Below, one piece after another: positions 26,959 to 35,597 of a DNA stretch of 35,597 nucleotides. The stretch lies in contig JAKPZU010000078.1 of NCBI GenBank assembly GCA_029559915.1, positions 1 to 35,597 of the forward strand. Direction: 5' to 3'. The notes beneath the pieces were generated by a model. The model was not told the origin of the DNA, did not search any database, and saw only the letters and a program-made list of their open reading frames with translations. The DNA comes from Bacillota bacterium. GTDB lineage: Bacteria > Bacillota_I > Bacilli_A > Izemoplasmatales > Hujiaoplasmataceae. The position numbers were made by a program, and so were the translations under genes. Within the stretch, counting starts at the first letter, position 1; each line of letters begins with the position of its first letter.

Positions 26959-28013
26959 AATCGTCCATTCTTTTCATAAATGACAAAAACACGATTATCT
27001 ACATTTATTTCGCCAACAGACTCATTATGGATGAATACCTGTCGGTTGTTCTTCAATATCATGACAAAGTGACGGTAGTGGACATATTGTCCGATTCTAA
27101 AAGAATTCAAGGGATCGAAACCAATCACTTCTTCACAAAGGTGAACCTTGGGATTTGATTCAAGGATAGTTGTGATTCGATTTGTTATCGTTTCATAATA
27201 ATCAACCAAGAAATTAAGATCCAAACTCGTTTGTTCGTAAAAGACGGGTTGAGGTTTGATTCCCGTAAACAATATCTGGTATATCGGTTTTGTTTCCTCA
27301 CCGATTTTATGGACAAAGTTCAAACCATATTTGTCTTTTACCAGTAACATCAACGCTCCTATTTCATAGGATATGCTCCTGGAAGGAATATAATTCCTGA
27401 TATTCTTTATGGTGTTTTTGAGTTGATCATAGGCTTTTTGATATTCCAGAACATCAAGTTGTTTCAATACTTGAAGTTCGACGTATCTTGCCATACCTTC
27501 TACTGTTTCAATACCTTCTTCATAGTATAATTCGTTGACATAATCACTTCTTCTTTTTTCTCGATAAGAAACAAACTTTTCTAGAGCTTCTTTATCTTCT
27601 TCATCATATGCTTTCAGTAATAACCTAGTTTCATCATATTTAAGTGAGATGTTATATTTTTCATATAAGTAGCCTAAGCCCACAAATTCATTGGGAAATC
27701 TGATTTCTTTTGAATCCATTTGCCAAGCATGAAACATCTCATGTACAATCTTACTGGCAAGAACGTTGAAATGAACATAGATATTTTCAATATTCCAGAT
27801 TGCTAGATACTTGCCCTCAAAAATGATGGCTGTGTTACCGGTAAAGCGATGGTCATGAGCGATAACTCTATCTCTCATCACAACTATTTTACTATTGTAG
27901 AGGGCAAAGTCATATGGTGAAAAATCAGGATAAATCCCTGAAAAATCGAGACTAGTTATTTTCCTGTCAATTTCCTTAAACAATTCTACTAGTTCTTTTT
28001 TGTTGTTTTTCAT
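26955..28013 (-). CDS. Putative zincin metalloprotease-like protein
   Basis: SKIVHEMFHAWQMD (HExxH) followed by EEGIETVEGMARYVELQ (candidate third ligand). ATG 28013 with GAGG upstream. Confidence 0.55.
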   Translation of the reverse strand: MKNNKKELVELFKEIDRKITSLDFSGIYPDFSPYDFALYNSKIVVMRDRVIAHDHRFTGNTAIIFEGKYLAIWNIENIYVHFNVLASKIVHEMFHAWQMDSKEIRFPNEFVGLGYLYEKYNISLKYDETRLLLKAYDEEDKEALEKFVSYREKRRSDYVNELYYEEGIETVEGMARYVELQVLKQLDVLEYQKAYDQLKNTIKNIRNYIPSRSISYEIGALMLLVKDKYGLNFVHKIGEETKPIYQILFTGIKPQPVFYEQTSLDLNFLVDYYETITNRITTILESNPKVHLCEEVIGFDPLNSFRIGQYVHYRHFVMILKNNRQVFIHNESVGEINVDNRVFVIYEKNGRL

Positions 28014-28122
28014 TATCAATAACCTCTATAGATATTAATTACATCTTCAATTATAACAAACTATTAAAAGTTTATAAATGTTATAATTAATAATAAAACT
28101 TATCCGGGAGCTTAGATAACTT

Positions 28123-28752
28123 ATGATTAAATGTCCATTGTGTGATTCAAAAACTAGCTTTTACCTTTCTTTTCGCCAGAAAGATTACCGAAATTGCGAT
28201 AATTGCCACTCGGTTTTTCTTGATGAAGAATATACCATATCCGAAGAAAAAGAAATGAAAAGATATGAGTTGCACAATACCAATATCAATGACTCTGGTT
28301 ATCTTAAATTCATCAAACCTCTGTCGAACTATGTTGAGAATAATTTTACCAACAGTGACAAAGGCTTGGATTTTGGCTGTGGTAAAGAAGGTGTGGCAGC
28401 TGAGTATTTAAGTTCTAAAGGATTATCTCTCTCCATGTATGATCCCTATTTTCACGATAACAAGCAATTATTGAATGAAACTTATGATTTTATTATTTCT
28501 ATTGAAGTGATTGAACACTTCAATAATCCTGACAAAGAATTCGCATTATTATACAAAATGCTGAAAAATGGCGGTCAACTAATCTTAATGACAGATTTAT
28601 TATCAGAAGATACGGATTTTCTAAACTGGTATTATAAAAATGACGAAACTCATGTGTTCTTCTATAGTCCGAAGACGTTTATCTACATCAAGGAAAAATA
28701 TGGCTTTGACTCCATCGCTATTAGAGAACGATTAATTGTTTTGACCAAATAA
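28123..28752 (+). CDS. Class I SAM-dependent methyltransferase with N-terminal zinc ribbon
   Basis: CPLCDS...CDNCHS zinc ribbon; GLDFGCGKEGVAAEYL; YDFIISIEVIEHFNNPDKEFALLYKMLKNGGQLILMT. Confidence 0.85.
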   Translation: MIKCPLCDSKTSFYLSFRQKDYRNCDNCHSVFLDEEYTISEEKEMKRYELHNTNINDSGYLKFIKPLSNYVENNFTNSDKGLDFGCGKEGVAAEYLSSKGLSLSMYDPYFHDNKQLLNETYDFIISIEVIEHFNNPDKEFALLYKMLKNGGQLILMTDLLSEDTDFLNWYYKNDETHVFFYSPKTFIYIKEKYGFDSIAIRERLIVLTK

Positions 28753-28785
28753 AAAAACGGCTTATCGAAAAGTCGTCTTTTAAAA

Positions 28786-29010
28786 TTATTTTTTAATTAA
28801 TTTAATTGTAAATACAATCATTGATACAAAAGCAATCAAAGCGGTAATAATTATAATTACTAAAACTATTATTGAAGTTTCAAGGCTCAGGAAAGAATAC
28901 CACGGCTCATAGGTGTCTATATATTGATATAGTGGAATGGCAATCATAACCCCAATGATCAATATAATAGTCGATAAAACAAAAAGGATTATTGATGTTT
29001 TTTTAGTCAT
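28786..29010 (-). CDS. Small hypothetical two-TM membrane protein
   Basis: 74 aa, two hydrophobic segments; preceded by AGGAG. Confidence 0.5.
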   Translation of the reverse strand: MTKKTSIILFVLSTIILIIGVMIAIPLYQYIDTYEPWYSFLSLETSIIVLVIIIITALIAFVSMIVFTIKLIKK

Positions 29011-29169
29011 AGTTAGTAAGTCTCCTTATTTAATGGATTGTAATGGGTAAATGACAGAGATAAGGGTTCAGTTCAATAATGACAATTTTTATATATTATA
29101 ACATTTACTCAGATATTATGAAATGCCTGTTCTTATTTCTTATAAATCCAATCATCAAGAACTCTACCA

Positions 29170-29206
29170 AATAAAAAAAGATACTTTGAGTTAAAGCATC
29201 TTTTAA
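29170..29206 (-). terminator. Terminator downstream of the AbiE/TIR remnant
   Basis: Minus: AAAAGATGC-TTTAACTCAAA-GTATCTTTTTTT. Confidence 0.7.
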
Positions 29207-29220
29207 TCGTTAAATCTGTC

Positions 29221-29270
29221 TTGTCATAACCAAGTTTGTGCCACTTTTGAGGTTGTCATAACCAAGTTTG
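29221..29270. repeat. Two 18-bp direct repeats, 32-bp period (candidate IS end remnant)
   Basis: TTGTCATAACCAAGTTTG at 29221-29238 and 29253-29270. Confidence 0.85.
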
Positions 29271-29278
29271 CTATGTAA

Positions 29279-29410
29279 TTAGTATGGAGTTTGTTTTGGA
29301 TGCATAAGGTATAACAACCGACTGTTCAAAAACCGTACCAATCCAGCACACTCTTCATTCTTCCAAGCATATGATATGAATACTTTGGAATTTTCAATAT
29401 CTGACATCAT
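29279..29410 (-). pseudogene. Truncated TIR-domain protein N-terminus
   Basis: Minus translation MMSDIENSKVFISYAWKNEECAGLVRFLNSRLLYLMHPKQTPY*; KVFISYAWKNEE..VRFLNSRL is a TIR box-1-like start, ending after 43 codons. Confidence 0.6.
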
Positions 29411-29424
29411 CCAACTCTTAATTA

Positions 29425-30387
29425 TTATTTGTGATTCATCATCTTCCATAAAACCATTGGATGTTCTTTTAATCTATCTGCTATTGCTTTATCAAATAGT
29501 AGTTCTGGATTAAATTCACCAGCATTAAAGGAATCTATATATTTTTGTTCAGTTTCAGTTAACTCAAATAACGTTTCAATAAATTGGCTTACTGTTTGTT
29601 TAAAAGCATCTGTATCTATTCTTTCACCAACATGTAGCAATGGAATAAGATTACGTTTTATTGCACTAAATGACATGTTTTTCATGTTTTTCTTAAACTG
29701 ATTCAATAAATCACCAAATGGTTGAAATTCATTTGACATTAAAAGATAAAATATGCTGCATTTTTTAAGTATATCTAACTCGTTGTCCAGTAGTATTTGA
29801 TTATTAACAAGTTGAAATACGTCGAACACATCTCTTGCAGTAGTTCTTCCTATTAATGCTGCTATCTTACTTCCATATAATTCAACCTTGTTAAGAGCTA
29901 AAATAGATTCATTATCTATTATTTTTGAGCTTAATTTATAGTTCACCGGTTCAAGAATCTGAATACGGTTTGAATAATTCAGTTCAATCTTTATGTTATC
30001 TCTGCTTCCAGCTGCATTTGTATACTTTAAAAGATATGAATCAAGCGTAAAAGTAAATCTTGATTTCGGATCAATAGTATATCCATCTAGAGCAACAAAA
30101 GCACTAATGAGTTTTCTGTGTAGTTCTCTCATCTCCAACATTTCTTCTTTGGAGGAATTAGAATTAAAATCCATATCAATATCAACTGACAGTCTAGGAA
30201 AATCAAACAAGCATAAATTAATTGCTGTCCCACCCTTTAGAACATATTTTCCTTTAAGTTCTTCATTTTCATTAAATAATTTTAGCAGTTCAGATAATCG
30301 AAATACTTTTTCTAAAGTATCTCTATTAAATTTATTATATTGAGCAATCTTAGTTAAGTCTCTTAAATTATAATTTCTCATCTTCAT
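29425..30387 (-). CDS. AbiEii-type nucleotidyltransferase toxin
   Basis: YVLKGGTAINLCLFDFPRLSVDIDMDF, KIELNYSNR, KVELYGSKIAALIGRTTARDVFDVF. Confidence 0.9.
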   Translation of the reverse strand: MKMRNYNLRDLTKIAQYNKFNRDTLEKVFRLSELLKLFNENEELKGKYVLKGGTAINLCLFDFPRLSVDIDMDFNSNSSKEEMLEMRELHRKLISAFVALDGYTIDPKSRFTFTLDSYLLKYTNAAGSRDNIKIELNYSNRIQILEPVNYKLSSKIIDNESILALNKVELYGSKIAALIGRTTARDVFDVFQLVNNQILLDNELDILKKCSIFYLLMSNEFQPFGDLLNQFKKNMKNMSFSAIKRNLIPLLHVGERIDTDAFKQTVSQFIETLFELTETEQKYIDSFNAGEFNPELLFDKAIADRLKEHPMVLWKMMNHK

Positions 30388-31123
30388 TCTCCACCAATAA
30401 CTTGTCTAAATTGTAACAATATAGATTCCATTCTTTGTAGTATTTGTTTAAACGATGTTTTTCGTTTGTGAAATACTTCACACCCTTAATACCTAGGGTT
30501 TTCATTTGATTTAGAATTGAATCATCAACCAAATATCCATCATTAAAATGCGATAGTACTAATCCTACTTTATTAAAGAGAATTTTTTTATTCACAAATA
30601 ATAAATATTCCATAATCTCTGATCCATTGATTACTGGGAGTGCAGATAAATTATAAATTAATTCTTCCATATCGTCATACGATTTTGCATCATCTATACA
30701 ATCTACTATTGTTTTTGGTAGCGTGCTTACGCGTACACCATTAATAGTATCTACATACTTATCATTTGATACATTTTTATACTTATATTCGTTATACTCA
30801 AATGTAAAATCATAAAATCGCTCTATACTAGCAGTTACAACATCATTATAAACTTGATTATTATATCCATAGTATTCAAAGGCACTGTAATGAGATACAT
30901 AAGAACTTTTTGTGATATTTGATGCTATTTCATACTTACTAGGTATAACACCAGTCGTTTCGAAACTCATAGTCACATATAAGTTTTTCTTAACTCTTTT
31001 TATATACCCTTTTTTTAAATAATTTTGCAATGTTTCACGAGCCAAGTTTTCACTATTGGTTATTCCAACAACGAAGGAAAAATCAAACACTCTTTTCTCA
31101 GAAAATATTTCCATGTATTTCAT
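30368..31123 (-). CDS. AbiEi-type antitoxin/transcriptional regulator (winged helix)
   Basis: TLQNYLKKGYIKRVKKNLYVTM, YVSHYSAFEYYGY, INGVRVSTLPKTIVDCIDD; overlaps the toxin gene. ATG 31123 with GGAG at 31131-31134 preferred over GTG 31132. Confidence 0.87.
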   Translation of the reverse strand: MKYMEIFSEKRVFDFSFVVGITNSENLARETLQNYLKKGYIKRVKKNLYVTMSFETTGVIPSKYEIASNITKSSYVSHYSAFEYYGYNNQVYNDVVTASIERFYDFTFEYNEYKYKNVSNDKYVDTINGVRVSTLPKTIVDCIDDAKSYDDMEELIYNLSALPVINGSEIMEYLLFVNKKILFNKVGLVLSHFNDGYLVDDSILNQMKTLGIKGVKYFTNEKHRLNKYYKEWNLYCYNLDKLLVENEDEKL

Positions 31124-31156
31124 AGTTATCACTCCTCATTTATATTTTACCTTATT

Positions 31157-31194
31157 TTGAATGTTATAACAAGTATTTTTGTATTATCATTCAA
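31157..31194 (-). promoter_or_regulatory. Candidate AbiEi operator overlapping abiE promoter
   Basis: Imperfect inverted repeat TTGAATGTTATAACA (31157-31171) / TGTATTATCATTCAA (31180-31194), 12/15 matching; minus-strand promoter TTGTTA-17 bp-TAAAAT overlaps it. Confidence 0.5.
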
Positions 31195-31557
31195 CTATTG
31201 TAAATAAATTATTGTATTTCTTAACAAGAAGATAATGAAAAGTCTGTATTTGATGCATAAAAAATGCAATCCAAATAATTTTTGCAACGATCTTTCTATT
31301 TGTATAAGAAATTCCGTTGCATTTATATGAAATTTCTAAAGAACGACATAAGTTTTTTTTCATATCCTCATTAAAGCATTGCACTAAAAATTTTTCATAA
31401 GTTCTATTCTGTATATTGTTGTCTCATTATATACAATATTATTAGATAATTATTTCTTCTAAATATTCCTCCCTATTTGCAATCTTATATCCATGCTTGT
31501 CTACCTGTATTTATATCATAAATGTAAAAAGAAAATTTTGAGTATTAACAAAAAGAA

Positions 31558-31578
31558 AACACCTGTTAAACAGGTGTT
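31558..31578 (-). terminator. Terminator of the tRNA cluster
   Basis: AACACCTGTT-A-AACAGGTGTT followed on minus strand by TTCTTTTT. Confidence 0.8.
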
Positions 31579-31587
31579 AAACACATA

Positions 31588-31661
31588 TGGAGGACCCTGC
31601 CGGATTTGAACCGGCGGTGGGGGAGTTGCAGTCCCGTGCCTTACCGCTTGGCTAAGGGTCC
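31588..31661 (-). tRNA. tRNA-Cys (GCA)
   Basis: GGACCCTTAGCCAAGCGGTAAGGCACGGGACTGCAACTCCCCCACCGCCGGTTCAAATCCGGCAGGGTCCTCCA; anticodon loop CTGCAAC; encoded CCA. Confidence 0.95.
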
Positions 31662-31707
31662 GTTTAATAAATAAAGACTAAGTTGCCTTAGTCTTTGATT
31701 TAACAAG

Positions 31708-31784
31708 TGGTCGGGAAGACAGGATTCGAACCTGCGACCTCCTGGTCCCAAACCAGGCGCTCTACCAAGCTAAGCTACTTCCCG
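31708..31784 (-). tRNA. tRNA-Pro (TGG)
   Basis: CGGGAAGTAGCTTAGCTTGGTAGAGCGCCTGGTTTGGGACCAGGAGGTCGCAGGTTCGAATCCTGTCTTCCCGACCA. Confidence 0.96.
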
Positions 31785-31791
31785 TATAAAA

Positions 31792-31868
31792 TGGCGCGCT
31801 CATCAGGAGTCGAACCCGAAACCTTTTGATCCGTAGTCAAACGCTCTATCCAATTGAGCTATGAGCGC
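31792..31868 (-). tRNA. tRNA-Arg (ACG)
   Basis: GCGCTCATAGCTCAATTGGATAGAGCGTTTGACTACGGATCAAAAGGTTTCGGGTTCGACTCCTGATGAGCGCGCCA. Confidence 0.96.
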
Positions 31869-32085
31869 ATAAGTGCCATGAATTGAATGGATTATGCATT
31901 TCGAAGATAAAAAGGGTTAATCACATATCCTAAATTAAAGGCCGATATATATATTATCAAAGATTGAAGTAAAAAGCAACTTTTTTTTACTTTATTTTTT
32001 TATTTTCTTATTTTAATTAAACAAGCATATTGAACCTGCTTTTCCAACATTTTAGGTATAATAGCTTGTAGAAGGAGTGAATGAG

Positions 32086-32931
32086 ATGAATTATTACTAC
32101 CATCAAGATGCAATTCATGTTTCACGCGTTGATCTCTATGTAAAAAACCTCGATAAAAGTCTTAATTTTTATCAAAATTCACTGGGTTTTTCCATCCTTG
32201 ATCAAAACGAAGAATATACATCTTTAACCGCAAATCATAAAAATGAACTAATCCGTTTATATGAAAATCACAAACAATCAAAATCAAATAAAATGAATAT
32301 CTACCACTTTGCCTTGCTTTTGCCAACAAGGAAAGACTTGAGCAGATTTTTACATCACTTGATAATCAAGCAAATACCTATTGATGGTGCAGCCGATCAT
32401 TTGGTCAGTGAAGCGATATATTTAAGAGATCCTGATGGCATAGGAATCGAAATCACCTGTGATAGGGATGATCAAGATTGGCAAATCAAGGCTGAAAAAA
32501 TCATCATGGATTCAATGCCATTTGACTATAAGGGCGTGTACTACGAAACAGAAAATCATCTTCCTTTCAGCAATCTGCCGGATGATACGGTTATCGGACA
32601 TTTGCATCTACAAGTCAGCGATTTGAATAAAGCAAAGGAATTTTATCAGGAAATCATTGGTTTTCGTGTAACCAACGACGAGATTAGCAATGCTATATTT
32701 ATGTCAGATAAGAATTACCATCACCATTTGGCGATAAATACCTGGTATCGCCAAAAAGAGAGAAATGATGAATTCCCAAAAATGCGATCGTTTACCATTA
32801 ATTATCCGAATTGCGAAAAATACCTCAACACCATCGAAAACCTGAAGAAAGCCAACATCGATATCCAAGAAACTAGTGAAGGTATCTACATTAAGGATAT
32901 CGACAATACCACAATCTGCCTAAAAATATAA
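32086..32931 (+). CDS. VOC family (glyoxalase/ring-cleaving dioxygenase-like) two-domain protein
   Basis: HVSRVDLYVKNLDKSLNFYQNSLGFSIL and second module IGHLHLQVSDLNKAKEFYQEIIGFRV; LRDPDGIGIEI. Confidence 0.9.
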   Translation: MNYYYHQDAIHVSRVDLYVKNLDKSLNFYQNSLGFSILDQNEEYTSLTANHKNELIRLYENHKQSKSNKMNIYHFALLLPTRKDLSRFLHHLIIKQIPIDGAADHLVSEAIYLRDPDGIGIEITCDRDDQDWQIKAEKIIMDSMPFDYKGVYYETENHLPFSNLPDDTVIGHLHLQVSDLNKAKEFYQEIIGFRVTNDEISNAIFMSDKNYHHHLAINTWYRQKERNDEFPKMRSFTINYPNCEKYLNTIENLKKANIDIQETSEGIYIKDIDNTTICLKI

Positions 32932-32934
32932 AAA

Positions 32935-32960
32935 AGTCTTATCATGCGATAAGGCTTTTT
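32935..32960. terminator. Terminator
   Basis: AGTCTTATC-ATGC-GATAAGGCTTTTT. Confidence 0.75.
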
Positions 32961-32967
32961 CTTTTGA

Positions 32968-33984
32968 TTATAATAAACCGTAAGTTCTAAAAAGTAATAT
33001 CAGAGCGAAGATGGTCAAAATCGAAGTTATCGTCGTCCATACCACCAGCTGTACGGCCAAATCTTCGTCGCTGTGCAACTCTTTTGCATATATCGCACTG
33101 GCTATAGCCGTAGGCGATCCGAAAAGCGCAATCAGAGCGGGATAAACATTATTGTCAAAAACGAAGTAGCTAGAGTTAAAAGCAAGGATGACAGCAGTTC
33201 CCAAAATAAGTGAAGGCGCTAAAAAACTTCTCAAGAATGTTCCAAGAATAATTTGATTCTTTAATTTCTTGATAACATGAAACTTAAAAGTGCCACCCAA
33301 GACAATCAAAGCCAATGGTGAAGCGATTTGACCCAACTAAAGAATTGGGGTATATATAAAAGGCAAGTTCTTTTCTAAAGAGAAGACCAGTTCATTGGTG
33401 ATAGGGTCTGTGGGAATATAGCTTCGGAGCCAAATCAGAAGAAACCCTAAACCGACGCCGATAATCGGGGGATTCTTTATCACTTTTAAAAATGTCTGTT
33501 TTAGAATGTTGCGTTTTTCCGTTCTATCATTAAACAACGATAAAACAATTACGGAAAAACCGTTCGACATTGGAAAAGAAACAAGGGTAATCAAAGCTAC
33601 ATTCGCAACTGCCATATCGCCGCCGATAGCTGCGGCTAATGGAATCCCGATAATCGCAAAGTTAGGATTGATAATCCCTTGGGTGATGACTCCTCTTTGT
33701 TTTAAATCCTTGACAAAAAATTTGGAGACGAGTAATCCGATCATCAGCAAAACCAAAATGCCTAGGGCTGAAAAAAGCATTACGGACCAATTGATATCGC
33801 TCAAGCTTTTTACTGAGTAAATATTATTAAACAACAACGCCGGTAAAGCGATGCGAAAAACGATTTTATTGGCAATTTCTAAGAATTTATCATTGATGAA
33901 ACCGGTGGCTTTCAATAAGTAACCCAAACCAATCAAGATAATTATTGGCAAAATAGCATTTAATGCAAAAATAAAAGTAGACAT
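32968..33984 (-). pseudogene. AEC family transporter interrupted by an in-frame TAG
   Basis: MSTFIFALNAILPIIILIGLGYLLKATGF...PFIYTPIL* then in the same frame LGQIASPLALIVLGGTF...; stop is CTA at 33337-33339 on plus; start ATG 33984 with AGAGGAAAT upstream. Confidence 0.8.
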
Positions 33985-34054
33985 AATTTCCTCTGATAAA
34001 TAATAATTTTCTAGCAAAAAGCATTTTAATTATATCAAAACTGATAAATTAAAA

Positions 34055-34074
34055 CCAGCAGTTTACGCTGCTGG
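34055..34074 (-). terminator. Terminator of the RNR gene
   Basis: Minus: CCAGCAGCGTAAACTGCTGG followed by TTTTAATTT. Confidence 0.7.
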
Positions 34075-34085
34075 AGTTATATTCA

Positions 34086-35597
34086 TTAGATTGCACACTT
34101 CTCATAATCGCAATTGTTATTGCTACACTGGATACAGCCTTGTTTTTTTATCAAGACAGAATGGCACATTGGACATAATTCCTTTTCCATCTTTTCCGGT
34201 TTATATTCATGATTTTCAATGTTGATATGAGTAATATACTCTTTTTTCTTTTCTGAGATTTTGTTGAACCATGATTCTTCCACATGCATATCTGGAGCTA
34301 CTCCTGGATTCAAATCTTTGGTATCGGCATTGATTCCTGAGAGAATACCGATTTTTGCACAACGGTCTCTAAAGACGGTTGCTCCTTTAAGGTTTTTCTT
34401 CCAGGCTGTTAAATAAATGTTCATTACGTCTTCTACAGTCGCACTGTTTGGAATGTTAAATGTGGAACTGATAGCAGTATCAACATATTTTTGGATAACC
34501 GCCTGAACGTTAGCGCGATCCATAAAATCGATATTTTGTGATGTTATTTTCGCCCATTCCGGTAAATCCTCCGGATCAATATTCATCGTTTTAGCCATGG
34601 CCATCGGTGTTTTTTCCCAGACTGTAATTTTCTTTTCTTCATCAAACATGGAGATTATTCTTCTAGTATAGGAAATCTGGAAGAAAGGTTCTACTCCACC
34701 ACTGACGCCTAAAATATTGGAGATAGATCCTGTAGGAGCGATACTGAGGAGTCTTGAATTTCTCATTCCATACTTTTTGACCAATTCATCCACTTCCGGA
34801 GTTATAACAGTCTTATAGAATCTTGAAGCAGAAACTTTATTGTAATCAAAAGCCGGAAAAGCACCTTTTTCTTTGGCGTTTAAAGCAGTAGCTTTCGTTG
34901 CTTGATTAATCATTCTGCTCATTAAAACGTCAAGGAAATCCAGAAATTCTTGCGAACCATAAGGAAGTTTCATGCTTAAAGCCAAATCCGCTAGTCCCAT
35001 AAGACCAAGACCGACTTCACGATATTTCTTCACGTGTTCTCTTTGTTCCTTCAATGCATGACGATTTCCCAGCAGCGTCAACAAATCATCTAAGGCGTAA
35101 ATCATTTCTTCAACTACATGATCAAATCTTTCCCAATCATAAAAACAGTCTTCTTTAAAAGGATTCTTAACGAAAGCGTTGAGATTGATGCTGCCTAAGT
35201 TACAAGAACCATGAGCCATTAAAGGTTGTTCGCCACATGGGTTCGTGGCTGTGAATTTCACGTCTTCATATTCACTCAAGAAATGATATTCATTCATCTT
35301 GTCAATAAACATGATTCCTGGATCGCCCATGGTATGAGCGGAGTAAGCGATTAATTCCAGTAAATCTTTTGCTTTTACTCTTTTTTCAATTAATTCATAT
35401 GGTGTTTCGAATTTCATTACCCAAATTTCATCTTTTTCAACTGCGTTCATGAAATCATCCGTAAGAGCAATAGAGATATTTGCCCCATTGATTTTATTCA
35501 GGTCCAACTTCGTAGTGATAAATTCGATAATATCCGGATGATCAATATTCAAGACCAACATCAAAGCTCCACGACGATTGTCTTGTTGGGTATTAAG
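34086..35597 (-). CDS. nrdJ: Adenosylcobalamin-dependent (class II) ribonucleoside-diphosphate reductase, C-terminal part (truncated by window edge)
   Basis: Open reading continues to the edge (LNTQQDNRRGALMLVLNIDHPDI); NPCGEQPLMAHGSCNLGSINL; SIAPTGSISNILGVSGGVEPFF; C-terminal zinc ribbon CPMCHSVLIKKQGCIQCSNNNCDYEKC. Confidence 0.9.
   Translation of the reverse strand, partial: LNTQQDNRRGALMLVLNIDHPDIIEFITTKLDLNKINGANISIALTDDFMNAVEKDEIWVMKFETPYELIEKRVKAKDLLELIAYSAHTMGDPGIMFIDKMNEYHFLSEYEDVKFTATNPCGEQPLMAHGSCNLGSINLNAFVKNPFKEDCFYDWERFDHVVEEMIYALDDLLTLLGNRHALKEQREHVKKYREVGLGLMGLADLALSMKLPYGSQEFLDFLDVLMSRMINQATKATALNAKEKGAFPAFDYNKVSASRFYKTVITPEVDELVKKYGMRNSRLLSIAPTGSISNILGVSGGVEPFFQISYTRRIISMFDEEKKITVWEKTPMAMAKTMNIDPEDLPEWAKITSQNIDFMDRANVQAVIQKYVDTAISSTFNIPNSATVEDVMNIYLTAWKKNLKGATVFRDRCAKIGILSGINADTKDLNPGVAPDMHVEESWFNKISEKKKEYITHINIENHEYKPEKMEKELCPMCHSVLIKKQGCIQCSNNNCDYEKCAI

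Noticed and set aside
29221-29270. CRISPR-like interpretation of the 18-bp repeats
   Set aside because: Only two short units with a 14-nt gap, no cas genes; better explained as IS-end or binding-site repeats.
31025-31207. 60-aa plus ORF antisense to abiEi N-terminus
   Set aside because: No RBS or homology; overlaps the abiE promoter.
33506-33820. 104-aa plus ORF antisense to the AEC transporter
   Set aside because: Antisense to conserved membrane protein; no RBS.
1-35597. Mycoplasma-type code (TGA = Trp) because of low GC
   Set aside because: TGA terminates several genes (pulA, the metalloprotease-like gene, NusG-II) and Trp residues are TGG; standard code 11 fits.

Overview
Low-GC, gene-dense bacterial window. 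It uses the standard code: TGA is a real stop (e.g. end of the pullulanase gene) and Trp is TGG. Gene content looks like an anaerobic Bacillota/Mollicutes-related (Izemoplasma/Acholeplasma-like) chromosome; that taxonomy is inference. Most of the window is housekeeping: PrsA-like foldase, CCA transferase/pullulanase/YhaM operon, ApbE + NusG-II + Gx transporter, DegV x2, DEAD-box helicase, rpsP/KH, def, FprA, NfnAB, TetR/ABC exporter, three tRNAs, AEC transporter and class II RNR. Accessory or notable parts: (1) a c-di-GMP-I (GEMM-I) riboswitch followed by two tandem terminator-like hairpins in front of an exported protein at the left edge; (2) a complete IS1182-type element inserted at the degV terminator, with the whole 26-bp hairpin (including the degV stop codon) duplicated; (3) an AbiE toxin-antitoxin pair with a candidate operator, followed by a truncated TIR-domain ORF and an 18-bp direct repeat resembling an IS end scar; (4) a translationally coupled HExxH metalloprotease-like / Imm-5-like gene pair; (5) an AEC transporter cut by a single in-frame TAG; (6) a NusG-II gene apparently starting at ATT. 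I see no clear-cut wholly new system. The best candidates for something undescribed are items 1 and 4 and the AbiE/TIR island.
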